Positions 1 through 9,000 of a stretch of DNA of 64,000 nucleotides are shown in pieces (positions within the stretch are counted from its first letter, which is position 1; each line of letters opens with the position of its first letter). The notes under the pieces were generated by a model that worked only from the letters and a program-made list of their open reading frames with translations, ran no database searches and was not told the DNA's origin. Source of the stretch: DATHZQ01 sp965216945 (lineage in GTDB: Bacteria; Actinomycetota; Acidimicrobiia; Spongiisociales; UBA5794); NCBI GenBank assembly GCA_965216945.1, contig CBDCGU010000003.1, forward strand, positions 3,348,001-3,412,000. Reading direction: 5' to 3'. The translations under genes and the position numbers were made by a program.

Positions 1-1202
1 TCGGCGAGGGCATCGATGGCAGCGTCCAGATCGCCGTACGACGTGTAGAGGGGGGTGATCCCGAAGCGCAGGTTGTCGGGCGGCCGGAAGTCCGGCAGCA
101 CGCCGTGGTCATGGATCAGGGCCAGGTCGATCCCGAGGCCATGGGGATGACCAAGAGACACGTGCGACCCCCGCAATGCGGCATCCTGTGGTGAGTTCAA
201 GGTGAAGCCGAGGGGGGCGAGCTCGTCTCGCCAGCGCCCGATGAGAAACTCGCTCTGCGCTTGGGACTTGGCGTGGAGATGGTCGATCCCGGCCTCTCGC
301 ACGAGCGCCACGCCGGGTGCGATGAGGCTCAGGGAGATGACCGGTGCGGTGCCGGTGAGGAATCTTCGGATGCCGGTGCCGGGCTCGTACGTCAGGGAGA
401 ACTCGAACGGGTGGCTGTGGCTCCACCACCCCGACAGCGGGTTGCTCAACTCCTCCTGCAGGGTCGTCCGCACGTAGAGGAATGCGGGGGCGCCCGGGCC
501 ACCGTTGAGGTACTTGTACGTGCAACCAACGGCGAGATCGGCGCCGGCGCTGCCGAGATCGATCGGCACCGCACCAACGGAGTGACTGAGGTCCCACAGC
601 ACCATCGCCCCGACGGCGTGGGCGGCGGCGGTGATGGCAGAGATGTCGTAGCGGTAGCCGCTCTTGTACGTGACGTGGGACAGGGTCACGAGGGCGACAT
701 CCTCGTCGAGAGCGGCGTCGATACCCTCGAGCGGCCCGTGGATGCCGTCCGGGGACGGGACGACATCCACGTGGCAGTCCGCACCTGCCAGCTCGGCCGC
801 TCCTTGCAGCACATACAGGTCGGAGGGGAAGTTCAGGTCATCGGTCACGATCCTGTGCCGGCCCTCCTGGCGGCGCAGAGCAGCAGCGACCAGCCGGAAG
901 AGGTTGACCGAAGTCGAGTCGGCGACGGCGACCTCGCCCGGGGCGGCGCCGACCAGGGGAGCGATGGCATCTCCGATACGCAGCGGCGCTTCCCACCACG
1001 AGTCGTTCCACGAGCGGATCAGTCGCCGCCCCCACTCCTCTTCGACGATGCTGCGAGCGCGCTCCGCAGCCGCCGCGGGCAGCCGGCCGAGGGAGTTTCC
1101 GTCGAGGTAGACGAGACCGGGCTCGGGGAACACGAATCGGGAGCGGAAGCCGGCCAGGGGGTCGGCTGCGTCGAGCTGGGCTGCGGTGGGGGACCGGCGC
1201 AT
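1..1202 (-). CDS. kynU: Kynureninase, 3' end cut by window edge
   Basis: PLP enzyme that splits L-kynurenine (or 3-hydroxykynurenine) into anthranilate (or 3-hydroxyanthranilate) and alanine in tryptophan degradation. Reading leftward from the ATG at 1202 gives about 400 residues. They include YLDGNSLGRLP near the N-terminus, the WDLSHSVGAVPIDL segment, and the PLP-lysine region GCTYKYLNGGPGAP. The end carries DFRPPDNLRFGITPLY, the conserved C-terminal signature, so only a few residues are missing at the left edge. No other tryptophan-catabolic gene is visible beside it. The MFS gene at 1274 is divergent, 71 bases away. The family assignment is firm from the motifs; substrate preference cannot be read from sequence. 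Confidence 0.95.
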   Translation of the reverse strand, partial: MRRSPTAAQLDAADPLAGFRSRFVFPEPGLVYLDGNSLGRLPAAAAERARSIVEEEWGRRLIRSWNDSWWEAPLRIGDAIAPLVGAAPGEVAVADSTSVNLFRLVAAALRRQEGRHRIVTDDLNFPSDLYVLQGAAELAGADCHVDVVPSPDGIHGPLEGIDAALDEDVALVTLSHVTYKSGYRYDISAITAAAHAVGAMVLWDLSHSVGAVPIDLGSAGADLAVGCTYKYLNGGPGAPAFLYVRTTLQEELSNPLSGWWSHSHPFEFSLTYEPGTGIRRFLTGTAPVISLSLIAPGVALVREAGIDHLHAKSQAQSEFLIGRWRDELAPLGFTLNSPQDAALRGSHVSLGHPHGLGIDLALIHDHGVLPDFRPPDNLRFGITPLYTSYGDLDAAIDALA

Positions 1203-1273
1203 CCAGGCGAGCCTATCTGTCGAAGTGATGTGGGGGGCGGCGACGCTACCGCCCGGCGACGGCCCCGGGACCT

Positions 1274-2584
1274 ATGATCCCGCGCCAGACTCGAGGCACG
1301 GGAGACGCATTGACAGCACACGCTGCTGGACCCATCGAGGTGGAATCCATCGGTCGCTACGAGCTGTGGATGGTGGCCCAGCTGACGTTCGGTGCGGTCT
1401 TCGTCGGCGGGGCGACGTTCCTGCTTCCGCCATTCGTCTTGTCGCTGGACGGAGCGAGCCCCGGCGACGTCGGCGTCGTGATGGCGGTGTTGCCGTTGAT
1501 CGGTCTTGCCGCTCCCGTGGTCGGCGGCCTGCTCGACCGTTTTGGCAGCTTCCGGGCGTTCCAGCACTTGGGCCTCGGTGCGCTTGCAGTCGGTTTCGGA
1601 GTGCTGGCGATCTCAGCCGATCTCGTGGGCGCCGCCGCCGGGGCGCTGATCCTGGGCGTCGGAGCCGCATTGGTCGTCACGACCAACCTGAGCATGATGG
1701 CCGGCGCTGGTCTCTCCGAGGAGGAGGTGGCGTCGCGGATTGCGCTGCTCCAGATGTCGGTACCCGCCGGGCAGGTGATCGGCCTCCTGACGGTTGCCGT
1801 GCTGCTGGCGATCGATGTGGGGTTCTCCGGCGTGTTTCTCGTGCTCGCCGTGCTTGCCGTCGTCGGGGCGCTGGCCACGGCCACCGCCAACGCCCCTGCT
1901 GCCGCTCGTGCTCGCCGTCAGCGACGCTTGGCGGTGGCGACGGCCGAGCGCACCGCAGAGGTCCAGCCGGAAACCATCTCGCTGGGCGCGGTGTTGATGT
2001 CGTCCTTTGGGCTCCTCCTGGTTGCCCTCTTCATCGCATTCGTCGCTCACGGCGCCTTGGAGAGCCAGTACCCCAACTTCATGAACGACGTGTTCGGAAT
2101 CGATGGCGACTTTGCCGCCGTGGCGCTGGCGGTTGCGACGCTGGTGTCGGTGCCGCTCTACCCGGCCGTGGGCCGGTGGATCCAGTCGGCTCCGGCCAAG
2201 CTCCCACTGCTGGTGGCGATCACGATCCGTGGGGTGGTGGGGGTGTCCTTGTTCATCCTGGCGGCCGAGGCGGACATCCCGGCCTTGCTTCCCCTTGTCC
2301 TGTACGGCATCGCTCACATCGCCTTCCCGCTCATCGAGCTTCCCGGGTCCATGCTGGCGGCCGGCGCGTCGCCGCTCGGGCCTGGTGGCGGCCAGGGTGG
2401 CTACGGTTTCGCTCTGGCCGCGGCACAAATCGTCGGTGCGCTGCTTGCGGGCTGGGCGGCCGCCGAGTTCGGGTACCGCTCCCTGGCCCTCATCATGGCG
2501 ATCGGTGGCGGCATCGCGCTGGTGGTTGCGTTCGGTCTGCCCGGGGAGGACGCCAACCGGCACGCGGACGTGGTGAACGGTTGA
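1274..2584 (+). CDS. MFS transporter
   Basis: Predicted 12-helix major facilitator superfamily permease of 436 residues. Hydrophobic helices alternate with short basic loops, for example GLLDRFGSFRAF after helix 2, the position of the MFS motif A loop, and there is a longer charged central loop (ARARRQRRLAVATAERTAE) between the two six-helix halves. The substrate cannot be inferred. The ATG at 1274 has no clear ribosome binding site and the first 30 residues are not membrane-like, so a start further in (for example TTG at 1310) is possible. The gene is divergent from kynU, which leaves open a role in uptake or export of a tryptophan-related compound, but that is only a guess from position. 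Confidence 0.85.
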   Translation: MIPRQTRGTGDALTAHAAGPIEVESIGRYELWMVAQLTFGAVFVGGATFLLPPFVLSLDGASPGDVGVVMAVLPLIGLAAPVVGGLLDRFGSFRAFQHLGLGALAVGFGVLAISADLVGAAAGALILGVGAALVVTTNLSMMAGAGLSEEEVASRIALLQMSVPAGQVIGLLTVAVLLAIDVGFSGVFLVLAVLAVVGALATATANAPAAARARRQRRLAVATAERTAEVQPETISLGAVLMSSFGLLLVALFIAFVAHGALESQYPNFMNDVFGIDGDFAAVALAVATLVSVPLYPAVGRWIQSAPAKLPLLVAITIRGVVGVSLFILAAEADIPALLPLVLYGIAHIAFPLIELPGSMLAAGASPLGPGGGQGGYGFALAAAQIVGALLAGWAAAEFGYRSLALIMAIGGGIALVVAFGLPGEDANRHADVVNG

Positions 2585-2665
2585 GCCCCACCCCGCATGG
2601 CGCCGATGGCGTCGCCTCGGCCATGCCCGGTCCCGGAGCCGTGGCCGGACGTAGGCTCTGTGCTC

Positions 2666-3643
2666 ATGTCTGGTGACGCCACCATCGAGTTGATCGAAGC
2701 GAGCGACCTCGACGGCTTGGTCCGGCACATCGACGCTTTGTGCTCCCGCCGCGATTGGGGAGAGGTGGGGCGCCTCATCGCACGCTGCAACGAAGCGATG
2801 GAGCGTGGCAAGCAGGTATGGGGTGCGGTGCACTACGCCGAATACCGGCTTGCGCTGGAAAGCCCGGCGGAGGTGGCTGCGACGGTGATCCGGCCCGGCG
2901 CCGGACGTCACGCTGCGGGTCCGTTGTGGGAGGTCGCTGCGTCGACGCACACGTGGGAAGAGCTTTCGCCCCATGTGCATGATCCGCAGATGCGCGCCCT
3001 GATCGCCGCCGAGCGGGCGCTGCGCGGCGACGATGTGCCCGACGAGGCGGGAGGTGCGGGTGCCGAGGTCCCTCTGCGACCGTTGGCGTGGGAGCCGGAC
3101 TACGCGGCTGCGACGTATCGCAGCGACGGAGTCGACATGCCCGGGCCGGACTTGCCCGAGCTGGAGTGGATCGATCTACCCGAAGCGGCTCCGCTTGTCG
3201 AAGACACCGACGCTTGCGATGCGCTGCTGGGTGTGGTGCGGCCGTGGCTCGACGACTCGAGCGGGCGGGGCGAGGCGCTCGCCGTCGAGGGAACCGCCGA
3301 ACAGGCGATTCGGGCTCTCGGGCCGCACCGCGTGCGTCTCGCCGGCGTCGACACCGCCACGGCTTTGCAGCTGATGGCGTTCGCCGGGGCATCGGGTGGA
3401 GCGTTCGGGAGGCGTCGCGGCACGCCGGCGGGCAGGACCGCCGGTTGGTGGGCGCTGGCGACGCTGGCCGGACTGGACGACGACTGGCCGGTGGACGGCG
3501 ACGAGCTCGGTGCGGCGCTGCAGAGGTTGCGTTGGGTGGTGTGGGATCCGGGCGATCAGATCGGCGGATGGGCGCTTCATCTCGCCGTCGAAGACCCCGA
3601 GATCGGGATGGCCTGGGTCGTCAGTGCCGTCGATGCCCGCTGA
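2666..3643 (+). CDS. Unrecognised protein, 325 aa
   Basis: I do not recognise this protein. It is a soluble, acidic, tryptophan-rich protein without signal peptide or membrane segment. The N-terminal third looks helical (LVRHIDALCSRRDWGEVGRLI), resembling a helical-repeat scaffold. The C-terminal half has a small-residue stretch (GASGGAFGRRRGTPAGRTAGWW) and a final WVVWDPGDQIGGWALHLAVED segment. The start was placed at ATG 2666 because the upstream in-frame codons from 2597 are proline-rich and lie in the intergenic gap after the MFS gene. It ends 3 bases before the convergent stop of the flavin enzyme gene. Codon use looks native. Confidence 0.7.
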   Translation: MSGDATIELIEASDLDGLVRHIDALCSRRDWGEVGRLIARCNEAMERGKQVWGAVHYAEYRLALESPAEVAATVIRPGAGRHAAGPLWEVAASTHTWEELSPHVHDPQMRALIAAERALRGDDVPDEAGGAGAEVPLRPLAWEPDYAAATYRSDGVDMPGPDLPELEWIDLPEAAPLVEDTDACDALLGVVRPWLDDSSGRGEALAVEGTAEQAIRALGPHRVRLAGVDTATALQLMAFAGASGGAFGRRRGTPAGRTAGWWALATLAGLDDDWPVDGDELGAALQRLRWVVWDPGDQIGGWALHLAVEDPEIGMAWVVSAVDAR

Positions 3644-3646
3644 GGG

Positions 3647-4651
3647 CTACAGATGTGGCAGCACCTCCACTGCCAGCTGCTCGAGCAGCTCACGCTGTCG
3701 TCCGTAGTCGAGGGTCGCAAAGTACGAGCGGGCGATGAAGTCGATCGGGACACCGGCGTCGTCGCGGAGCCGTCCGAGTGTTGCGACGATCTCTTCGGCC
3801 GAGCCAACGGTCACCCCGCGGCTCCGGACCTTCTCGACGACGTCCGGCGGGGGATCCGGGGGGACCGGCAGCGGTCCCGCTCGTGTCGTGGACGCTTCCA
3901 TGTCGGAGTACTTCCAGCTCATCGCCCACACGTGGTCGGCGATCTCGTTCCAGGTGCCCGGATACATGATCGTGTAGTAGATCCAGCGGAACGTCGCCGG
4001 ATCGCGACCGGCCGATTCCATCTCGTCGTTGGCCCACGCCACCTGCTCGAGCAACTTGTGCGGCGGCGCATTGGAGAAGAACCCGTCGGCGAGACGGGCC
4101 GCTCGCCGCACTGCGGCCTCGGCTCCGCCACCGATGACGACCGGTATCGCAGTCTGCGGCGTCGGGCGCAGCGCAAGCTCGGGGATCGTGTACACGTCGC
4201 CGTCGTGGCGGAAGACGTCGCCGCTCCAGGCCTTGGGCAGGATCTCGAGCATCTCCGTCATGGCGCGGCCCCGCTTGCGCATCGGAATGCCCAGCGCTTC
4301 GAACTCGGGCACGTTCCAGCCCAGGCCGAGACCCAAGGTGAGGCGGCCGCCACTGAGGAGCTGCACCGTGGCGGCGTCCTCGGCCAGGCGGAGCGGGCGA
4401 TGCAGAGGTGCCAGCAGCACGCCGGTGCCGATCTCGATGTCGGTGGTGCGAGCGGCCATCGCCGCGCTCGTCACGAGGAGGGACGGCATGTAGCCGTCGT
4501 CGATGAAATGGTGCTCCGTCGTCCATATGGACGAGAAGCCGAGCCGCTCGGCGTCCTCTGTGATGGCCAGGGTCTCCGCATACGCCTGTTCCCAGTCGCG
4601 GGAGACCCCCGGTGCGGTCTGTGCGGACAGCAGCCCGAATCCGAGGCTCAC
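3647..4651 (-). CDS. LLM-class flavin-dependent oxidoreductase
   Basis: Luciferase-like monooxygenase family protein of about 334 residues, expected to be an F420- or FMN-dependent TIM-barrel enzyme. Visible family features are SIWTTEHHF near residue 40, GTGVLLAPLHRPLRLAEDAATV, then LSGGRLTLGLGLGWN followed by EFEALGIP, and PVVIGGGAEAAVRRAARLADG in the second half. The start is taken as the GTG encoding VSLGFGLL; upstream codons to 4750 lie inside the ACT gene and look out of frame for real protein. It starts 4 bases after the ACT-domain gene stop, so the two are probably co-transcribed. Substrate unknown. Confidence 0.88.
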   Translation of the reverse strand: MSLGFGLLSAQTAPGVSRDWEQAYAETLAITEDAERLGFSSIWTTEHHFIDDGYMPSLLVTSAAMAARTTDIEIGTGVLLAPLHRPLRLAEDAATVQLLSGGRLTLGLGLGWNVPEFEALGIPMRKRGRAMTEMLEILPKAWSGDVFRHDGDVYTIPELALRPTPQTAIPVVIGGGAEAAVRRAARLADGFFSNAPPHKLLEQVAWANDEMESAGRDPATFRWIYYTIMYPGTWNEIADHVWAMSWKYSDMEASTTRAGPLPVPPDPPPDVVEKVRSRGVTVGSAEEIVATLGRLRDDAGVPIDFIARSYFATLDYGRQRELLEQLAVEVLPHL

Positions 4652-4655
4652 TGCG

Positions 4656-5036
4656 TCATACCGCCAGATGCTCCACTGCTGTGTCCGGATCGTTGACGGC
4701 GAGGGCGAACTGCTGATGGTCGCCGTTGGTGTGGAGGAGATACATGGCATCGATGTTGATGCCGGTGTCCGCCAGGGATTCGGTCATCGCGGCCAAGGCG
4801 CCGGGCTGGTTGGGCACCATCGTTGCGATGACTCGGTGCTCGACGAAATCGAGGTCCGCATCTTCCAGCACCTTTCGAGTCGACGGCTCGTCGTCTGCGA
4901 CGAAGCGCACGACCCCCGCCTCACCGCTGGCGAAGGCGGCAAGTGCCTCGATGTTCACGCCGGCGTCGCCGAGCTTGCGAGCAAGTGCGGCCAGCTGTCC
5001 GGGCCGGTTTGCCATGTGGACGGTGAACTCGGTCAT
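4656..5036 (-). CDS. Tandem ACT-domain protein
   Basis: A 126-residue protein made of two ACT-type small-molecule binding units. The first begins FTVHMANRPGQLAALARKLGDAGVNIEAL. The second contains ATMVPNQPGALAAMTESLADTGINIDAM. Both show the beta-alpha-beta pattern and the conserved GxLA turn. Such stand-alone ACT pairs usually bind amino acids and act as allosteric sensors, but the ligand here is unknown. Start set at ATG 5036, where homology-like sequence begins; the 33 codons upstream are low-complexity and sit in the gap. The flavin enzyme follows 4 bases downstream. Confidence 0.85.
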   Translation of the reverse strand: MTEFTVHMANRPGQLAALARKLGDAGVNIEALAAFASGEAGVVRFVADDEPSTRKVLEDADLDFVEHRVIATMVPNQPGALAAMTESLADTGINIDAMYLLHTNGDHQQFALAVNDPDTAVEHLAV

Positions 5037-5085
5037 GCCGCCAGCATACGCGGGGGCGGTGGCGCATGTGCGGCCGGCGGTCGCA

Positions 5086-5886
5086 TCAAGGGGCGATGGC
5101 GGCCAGCCCGGCCGTGACGACGACGCCCAGGCCAAGCGCCACCTGCTGCGCCCCCAGCACGGGTGCTCTCGGCGCCGCCATCCGGACCTGGGCCAGATGG
5201 ATGAGCGCCAGGGCGGCGATCGCGGCGGCCGCGGCGACCGACGTCGCCCCGCCGGCCGTCGTCATCACGATCAGCGCCACGGCGATCACCTGGGCGGTGT
5301 CGCTGCCGGCAACACGAAACGCCTGGTTCTTGGCGCGGCGCAGCTGGACTCGGACGAACGGGATGGCGGCGACGGCACGGGCGGTGGCGATCACCCAGAG
5401 ACCCCAGGCGATCGGCGGGTCGGTGTTGCCCGCCAGCGCGATCGCCGTGGCGATGGAGCCGATTCCCACTGTGCCGGCCATCTCGGGGAGGAAGTGGCGG
5501 CTCTTGCTGCGTAGATCGAACCACAGCTCGAGGGCGAACAGCGGGACGGCGAAGAGCAGGGGGGCCCAGAACGGCCCGTGTGCTGCAACCGCCGCTGCCG
5601 CCAGCAGCATGGCGAGGATGAGGGCCTCGACGAGGACGACCCGATCGGCCTTGACGGTGCGGGGGAGCAGACGCCGCCGGCGCCGGTCGCCGAGGCTGAA
5701 CTTGAGCGGCGTGCGGATGAGGAACCCCACGAGGGCCGCGGCGCCGAGTGCCGCCCCCGACCACGTCGGCGCCACGATGAGGCCGAGGATGACGGGCTCC
5801 AACGTGAGGCTCCACCCGCCGTGTTCGGTGGGCAGGGCAACCTTGATGAGCGGAACCTCTGCGGTGCTGCGCTCCGTGTCCGACAT
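5086..5886 (-). CDS. YwiC-like integral membrane protein
   Basis: A 266-residue membrane protein with about eight hydrophobic segments and the signature PTEHGGWSL near the N-terminus that marks the YwiC-like family. A basic cytoplasmic loop (GDRRRRRLLPR) follows helix 2, and ELWFDLRSKSRHFLPE lies mid-protein. Function of the family is not established. The start is placed at ATG 5886, just before the family signature; in-frame codons up to 5976 would add a charged non-conserved extension. Its 5' end faces the LexA-controlled dnaE2 promoter region. Confidence 0.85.
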   Translation of the reverse strand: MSDTERSTAEVPLIKVALPTEHGGWSLTLEPVILGLIVAPTWSGAALGAAALVGFLIRTPLKFSLGDRRRRRLLPRTVKADRVVLVEALILAMLLAAAAVAAHGPFWAPLLFAVPLFALELWFDLRSKSRHFLPEMAGTVGIGSIATAIALAGNTDPPIAWGLWVIATARAVAAIPFVRVQLRRAKNQAFRVAGSDTAQVIAVALIVMTTAGGATSVAAAAAIAALALIHLAQVRMAAPRAPVLGAQQVALGLGVVVTAGLAAIAP

Positions 5887-5985
5887 GGTCGGCAGCGTAG
5901 AGCGCAGTTCGGCCCGTTCCGCCGAACGGTCGGCCATCTGGCCGGCGTCTCCCGGATCTCGGGGGCACGACCGCACCCTGGCGCA

Positions 5986-6001
5986 TCGAACACATGTTCG
6001 A
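5986..6001. promoter_or_regulatory. LexA (SOS) box of dnaE2
   Basis: The sequence TCGAACACATGTTCGA has perfect 6-base arms (TCGAAC and GTTCGA) around a 4-base centre and matches the actinobacterial/Gram-positive LexA operator. It sits 13 bases before the preferred dnaE2 ATG at 6015 and covers the ATG at 5994, which argues against 5994 as the start. Repressor bound here would block transcription of dnaE2 until DNA damage. Confidence 0.9.
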
Positions 6002-6014
6002 TTACCATGCAGCG

Positions 6015-9000
6015 ATGGCCAGGTATGCAGAGCTGCACTGTCACACCAACTTCAGCTTTCTCGACGGGGCTTCGCATGCTGCCGAGCTGGTGAAACGGGC
6101 CGCCGAGCTGGGGTACACAGCTCTCGGGGTGACCGATCACGACGGCTTTCGTGGTGCGGTGAAGGTGCACCAGGCCGCCCGCTCTCTCGACATGCCGGTT
6201 GTCTACGGCACGGAGGTGGGCCTGCCGGTGATTGATCCTCCCTCGGGGAAAGTCGGAGAGCGAAGCAAGCCGAAGGGGGTCCGGGGGAGTGAGGCCGAGC
6301 CGAATCCACCTCGGCGGGGTCGGATTCGACGGATGCACGGGTCGAAGCCGGTGACGAAGGACCCCACCCATCATCTCGTGCTGCTGGCTCCCGATCCGGC
6401 GGGATACCGCGCCATCAGCCGGTTCGTGACACGGGGGCAGTACCGGGGGGAGAAGGATCGGCCCGTGTACGGCTATGCGGAGCTCGAGGAGGCGTCCCGC
6501 CACGGTGACCTCGTAGCCCTCACCGGTTGCTGGCAAGGTGAGGTGCCGCGGGCTGCCCAGAGGGGTGATCTGCCGGGAGCGATCGCCGCCGCCTCGAGGC
6601 TCCGCGACCTCTTCCCCGGCCGCCTCTATGTGGAGTTGTGGCATCACGGCATGCCGGAGGACGACCTGCGCAACGACGTTCTCGTCGAGGTGGCATCCCG
6701 GACGGGTCTGCCGACGATCGCCACCAACAACGTCCACTACGCCCACCGCCATGACGCCGATCTGTCAGAGGTACTGGCGGCGGTTGCCGGGAGGCGTGAC
6801 CTCGATGTCGCCGACGGGTTCCGGCCGGCAACCGACGAGAGACATCTCCGCAGCCCCGAGGAGATGGCGGTGCGTTTCGCCCGCTACCCGGGGGCGGTGG
6901 AGCGAGCGGCGGTGCTGGGGACGGCGCTGGCGTTCGACCTCGATCTGCTCGCTCCACAGCTACCCGACTTTCCCATGCCTGGTGCGTTCACCACCGAGGA
7001 CGAGTATCTGCGTCATCTGGTACTCGAGGGAGCACGGACGGTCTATCCCGGTATGGGGGACGATGGGATCGACCCCCAGGCGCGGGTGCGTCTCGAACAC
7101 GAGCTGTCGGTGATCGAGGAGCTCGGGTTCGCCGGGTTCTTTCTCGTGGCGTGGGACATCGTTGCCTTCGCACGCTCACAGGACATCTACTGCCAGATCC
7201 GCGGCTCGGGCGCCGATTCGGCGGTGTGCCGCTGTATCGGTCTCACCCGCGTCGATCCGATCCGTCTGAACCTTCCGTTCGAGCGGTTTCTCTCCGAGGA
7301 GCGGGGCAGACCCCCCGACATCGACATCGATTTCGAAGCGGAGCGCCGGGAGGAGGTCATCCAGTACTGCTACCGCCGCTACGGGAGAGAGCGGGCGGCG
7401 ATGGTGGCCAACGTCATCACCTATCGGGCACGTTCCGTGCTGCAGGACGTGGGCAAGGCCTTCGGGCTCACCCAGGCGCAAGTGAATGCCCTCACCAAGT
7501 ACCTCGACACGCGGAGCCCGCAGGCCATCGCCACCCAGGTGGATCTCCCCGCCGGTCTGACGTCCGAGCTGATCTACGACGTCTGCAGCCGGCTCGATGG
7601 TTTCCCCCGTCACCTGGGGATCCACTCCGGGGGAATGGTGGTTGCGCAGCGCCCCCTGTGGGAGGTGGTCCCGATGGAATGGGGGAGGATGGAGGATCGG
7701 TCGGTGCTGCAGTGGGACAAGGACGACTGCGCCACCATGGGGATCGTCAAATTCGATCTTCTCGCCCTCGGGGCCATGAACGGTCTCCATCTCTCCGTGG
7801 ATGCGATCCGCAGGATCCATGGCGTGGACATCGACCTCGCCACCATCCCCCAGGAGCCGGTGATCTACGACATGCTCACCAGGGCAGACACGGTGGGGGT
7901 GTTCCAGGTGGAGTCGCGGGCCCAGATGGCGACCTTGCCCCGCATGAAGCCGAAGACCTTCTACGACCTCGCCATCGAGGTGGCGCTGATCCGGCCCGGA
8001 CCCATCCAGGGTCATTCCGTGCATCCGTTCCTGCGGCGTCGCAACGGTGAGGAGCCGGTGCGGTATCCCCACCCGCTCGCCGAGCCGATCCTGAAGAAGA
8101 CGATGGGGGTGCCTGTCTTCCAGGAGCAGCTGATGGAGCTCGCCAGGGTGTGTGCCGGTTTCTCCGCCGGGCAATCCGACCGGTTGCGGCAGGCAATGAC
8201 GCACAAGCGCTCGGACGAGGCCATGGCGACGCTCCGCGAAGAGGTCTACGACGGCATGGCGAGCAACGGGATCATCGGCCCGGCTGCCGACGAGATCTGG
8301 GAGAAGCTGCAGGGTTTTGCCTCGTTTGGCTTCCCAGAGTCCCATTCGGTGTCGTTCGCCTACATCGTGTACGCCTCGTCGTGGCTGAAGTACCACTGGC
8401 CTGCCGAGTTCTTCATGGGGTTGCTCAATGCCCAGCCGATGGGCTTCTACACCCCCAACTCTCTCGTTCAGGACGCAGCCCACCACGGTGTGGTCGTATT
8501 GCCTCCGGACATCAACGCCTCCGAGTTCGACTGCACCATCGAGCTCAACGACGCAGGGGAGGACGACGTCACCGAGTATCTCGGGATGCGATGGCGGCGT
8601 GGGCAGGGAGCGGTGGACGATCCGGTGCGATCGCCGGTGGCGCTGCGGATCGGTCTGCGCTACGTACGAAATCTGGGCGACGCCGAGATCACCCGCATCG
8701 AGGCGGCGCGCCAGGTGGGAGGCCTCTTCGAGTCCGCCGAGGATCTTGCCCAGCGCACCGGGTTGCCACTCGATGGCCTCGAGGCGCTGGCTGCGGCCGG
8801 TGCGATGGAGTCGATAGGGCTGGGGCGCCGTGCGGGCATCTGGGCGGCGGGGGCGCTCGCCGGAATGGGCCCGGACCGGCTGCCGCTGGCATCGGGGACC
8901 TCGGCACCCGGTCTGCGGTCCATGTCCCGGCCCGAGGCGGTGCAGGCCGATCTGTGGTCGACGGGCATCTCGGTGACCCATCCCGTCGTCTTCATGCGCG

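Noticed and set aside
5994..6014. ATG at 5994 as start of dnaE2
   Set aside because: It lies inside the LexA operator and has no ribosome binding site; the conserved protein start fits the ATG at 6015.
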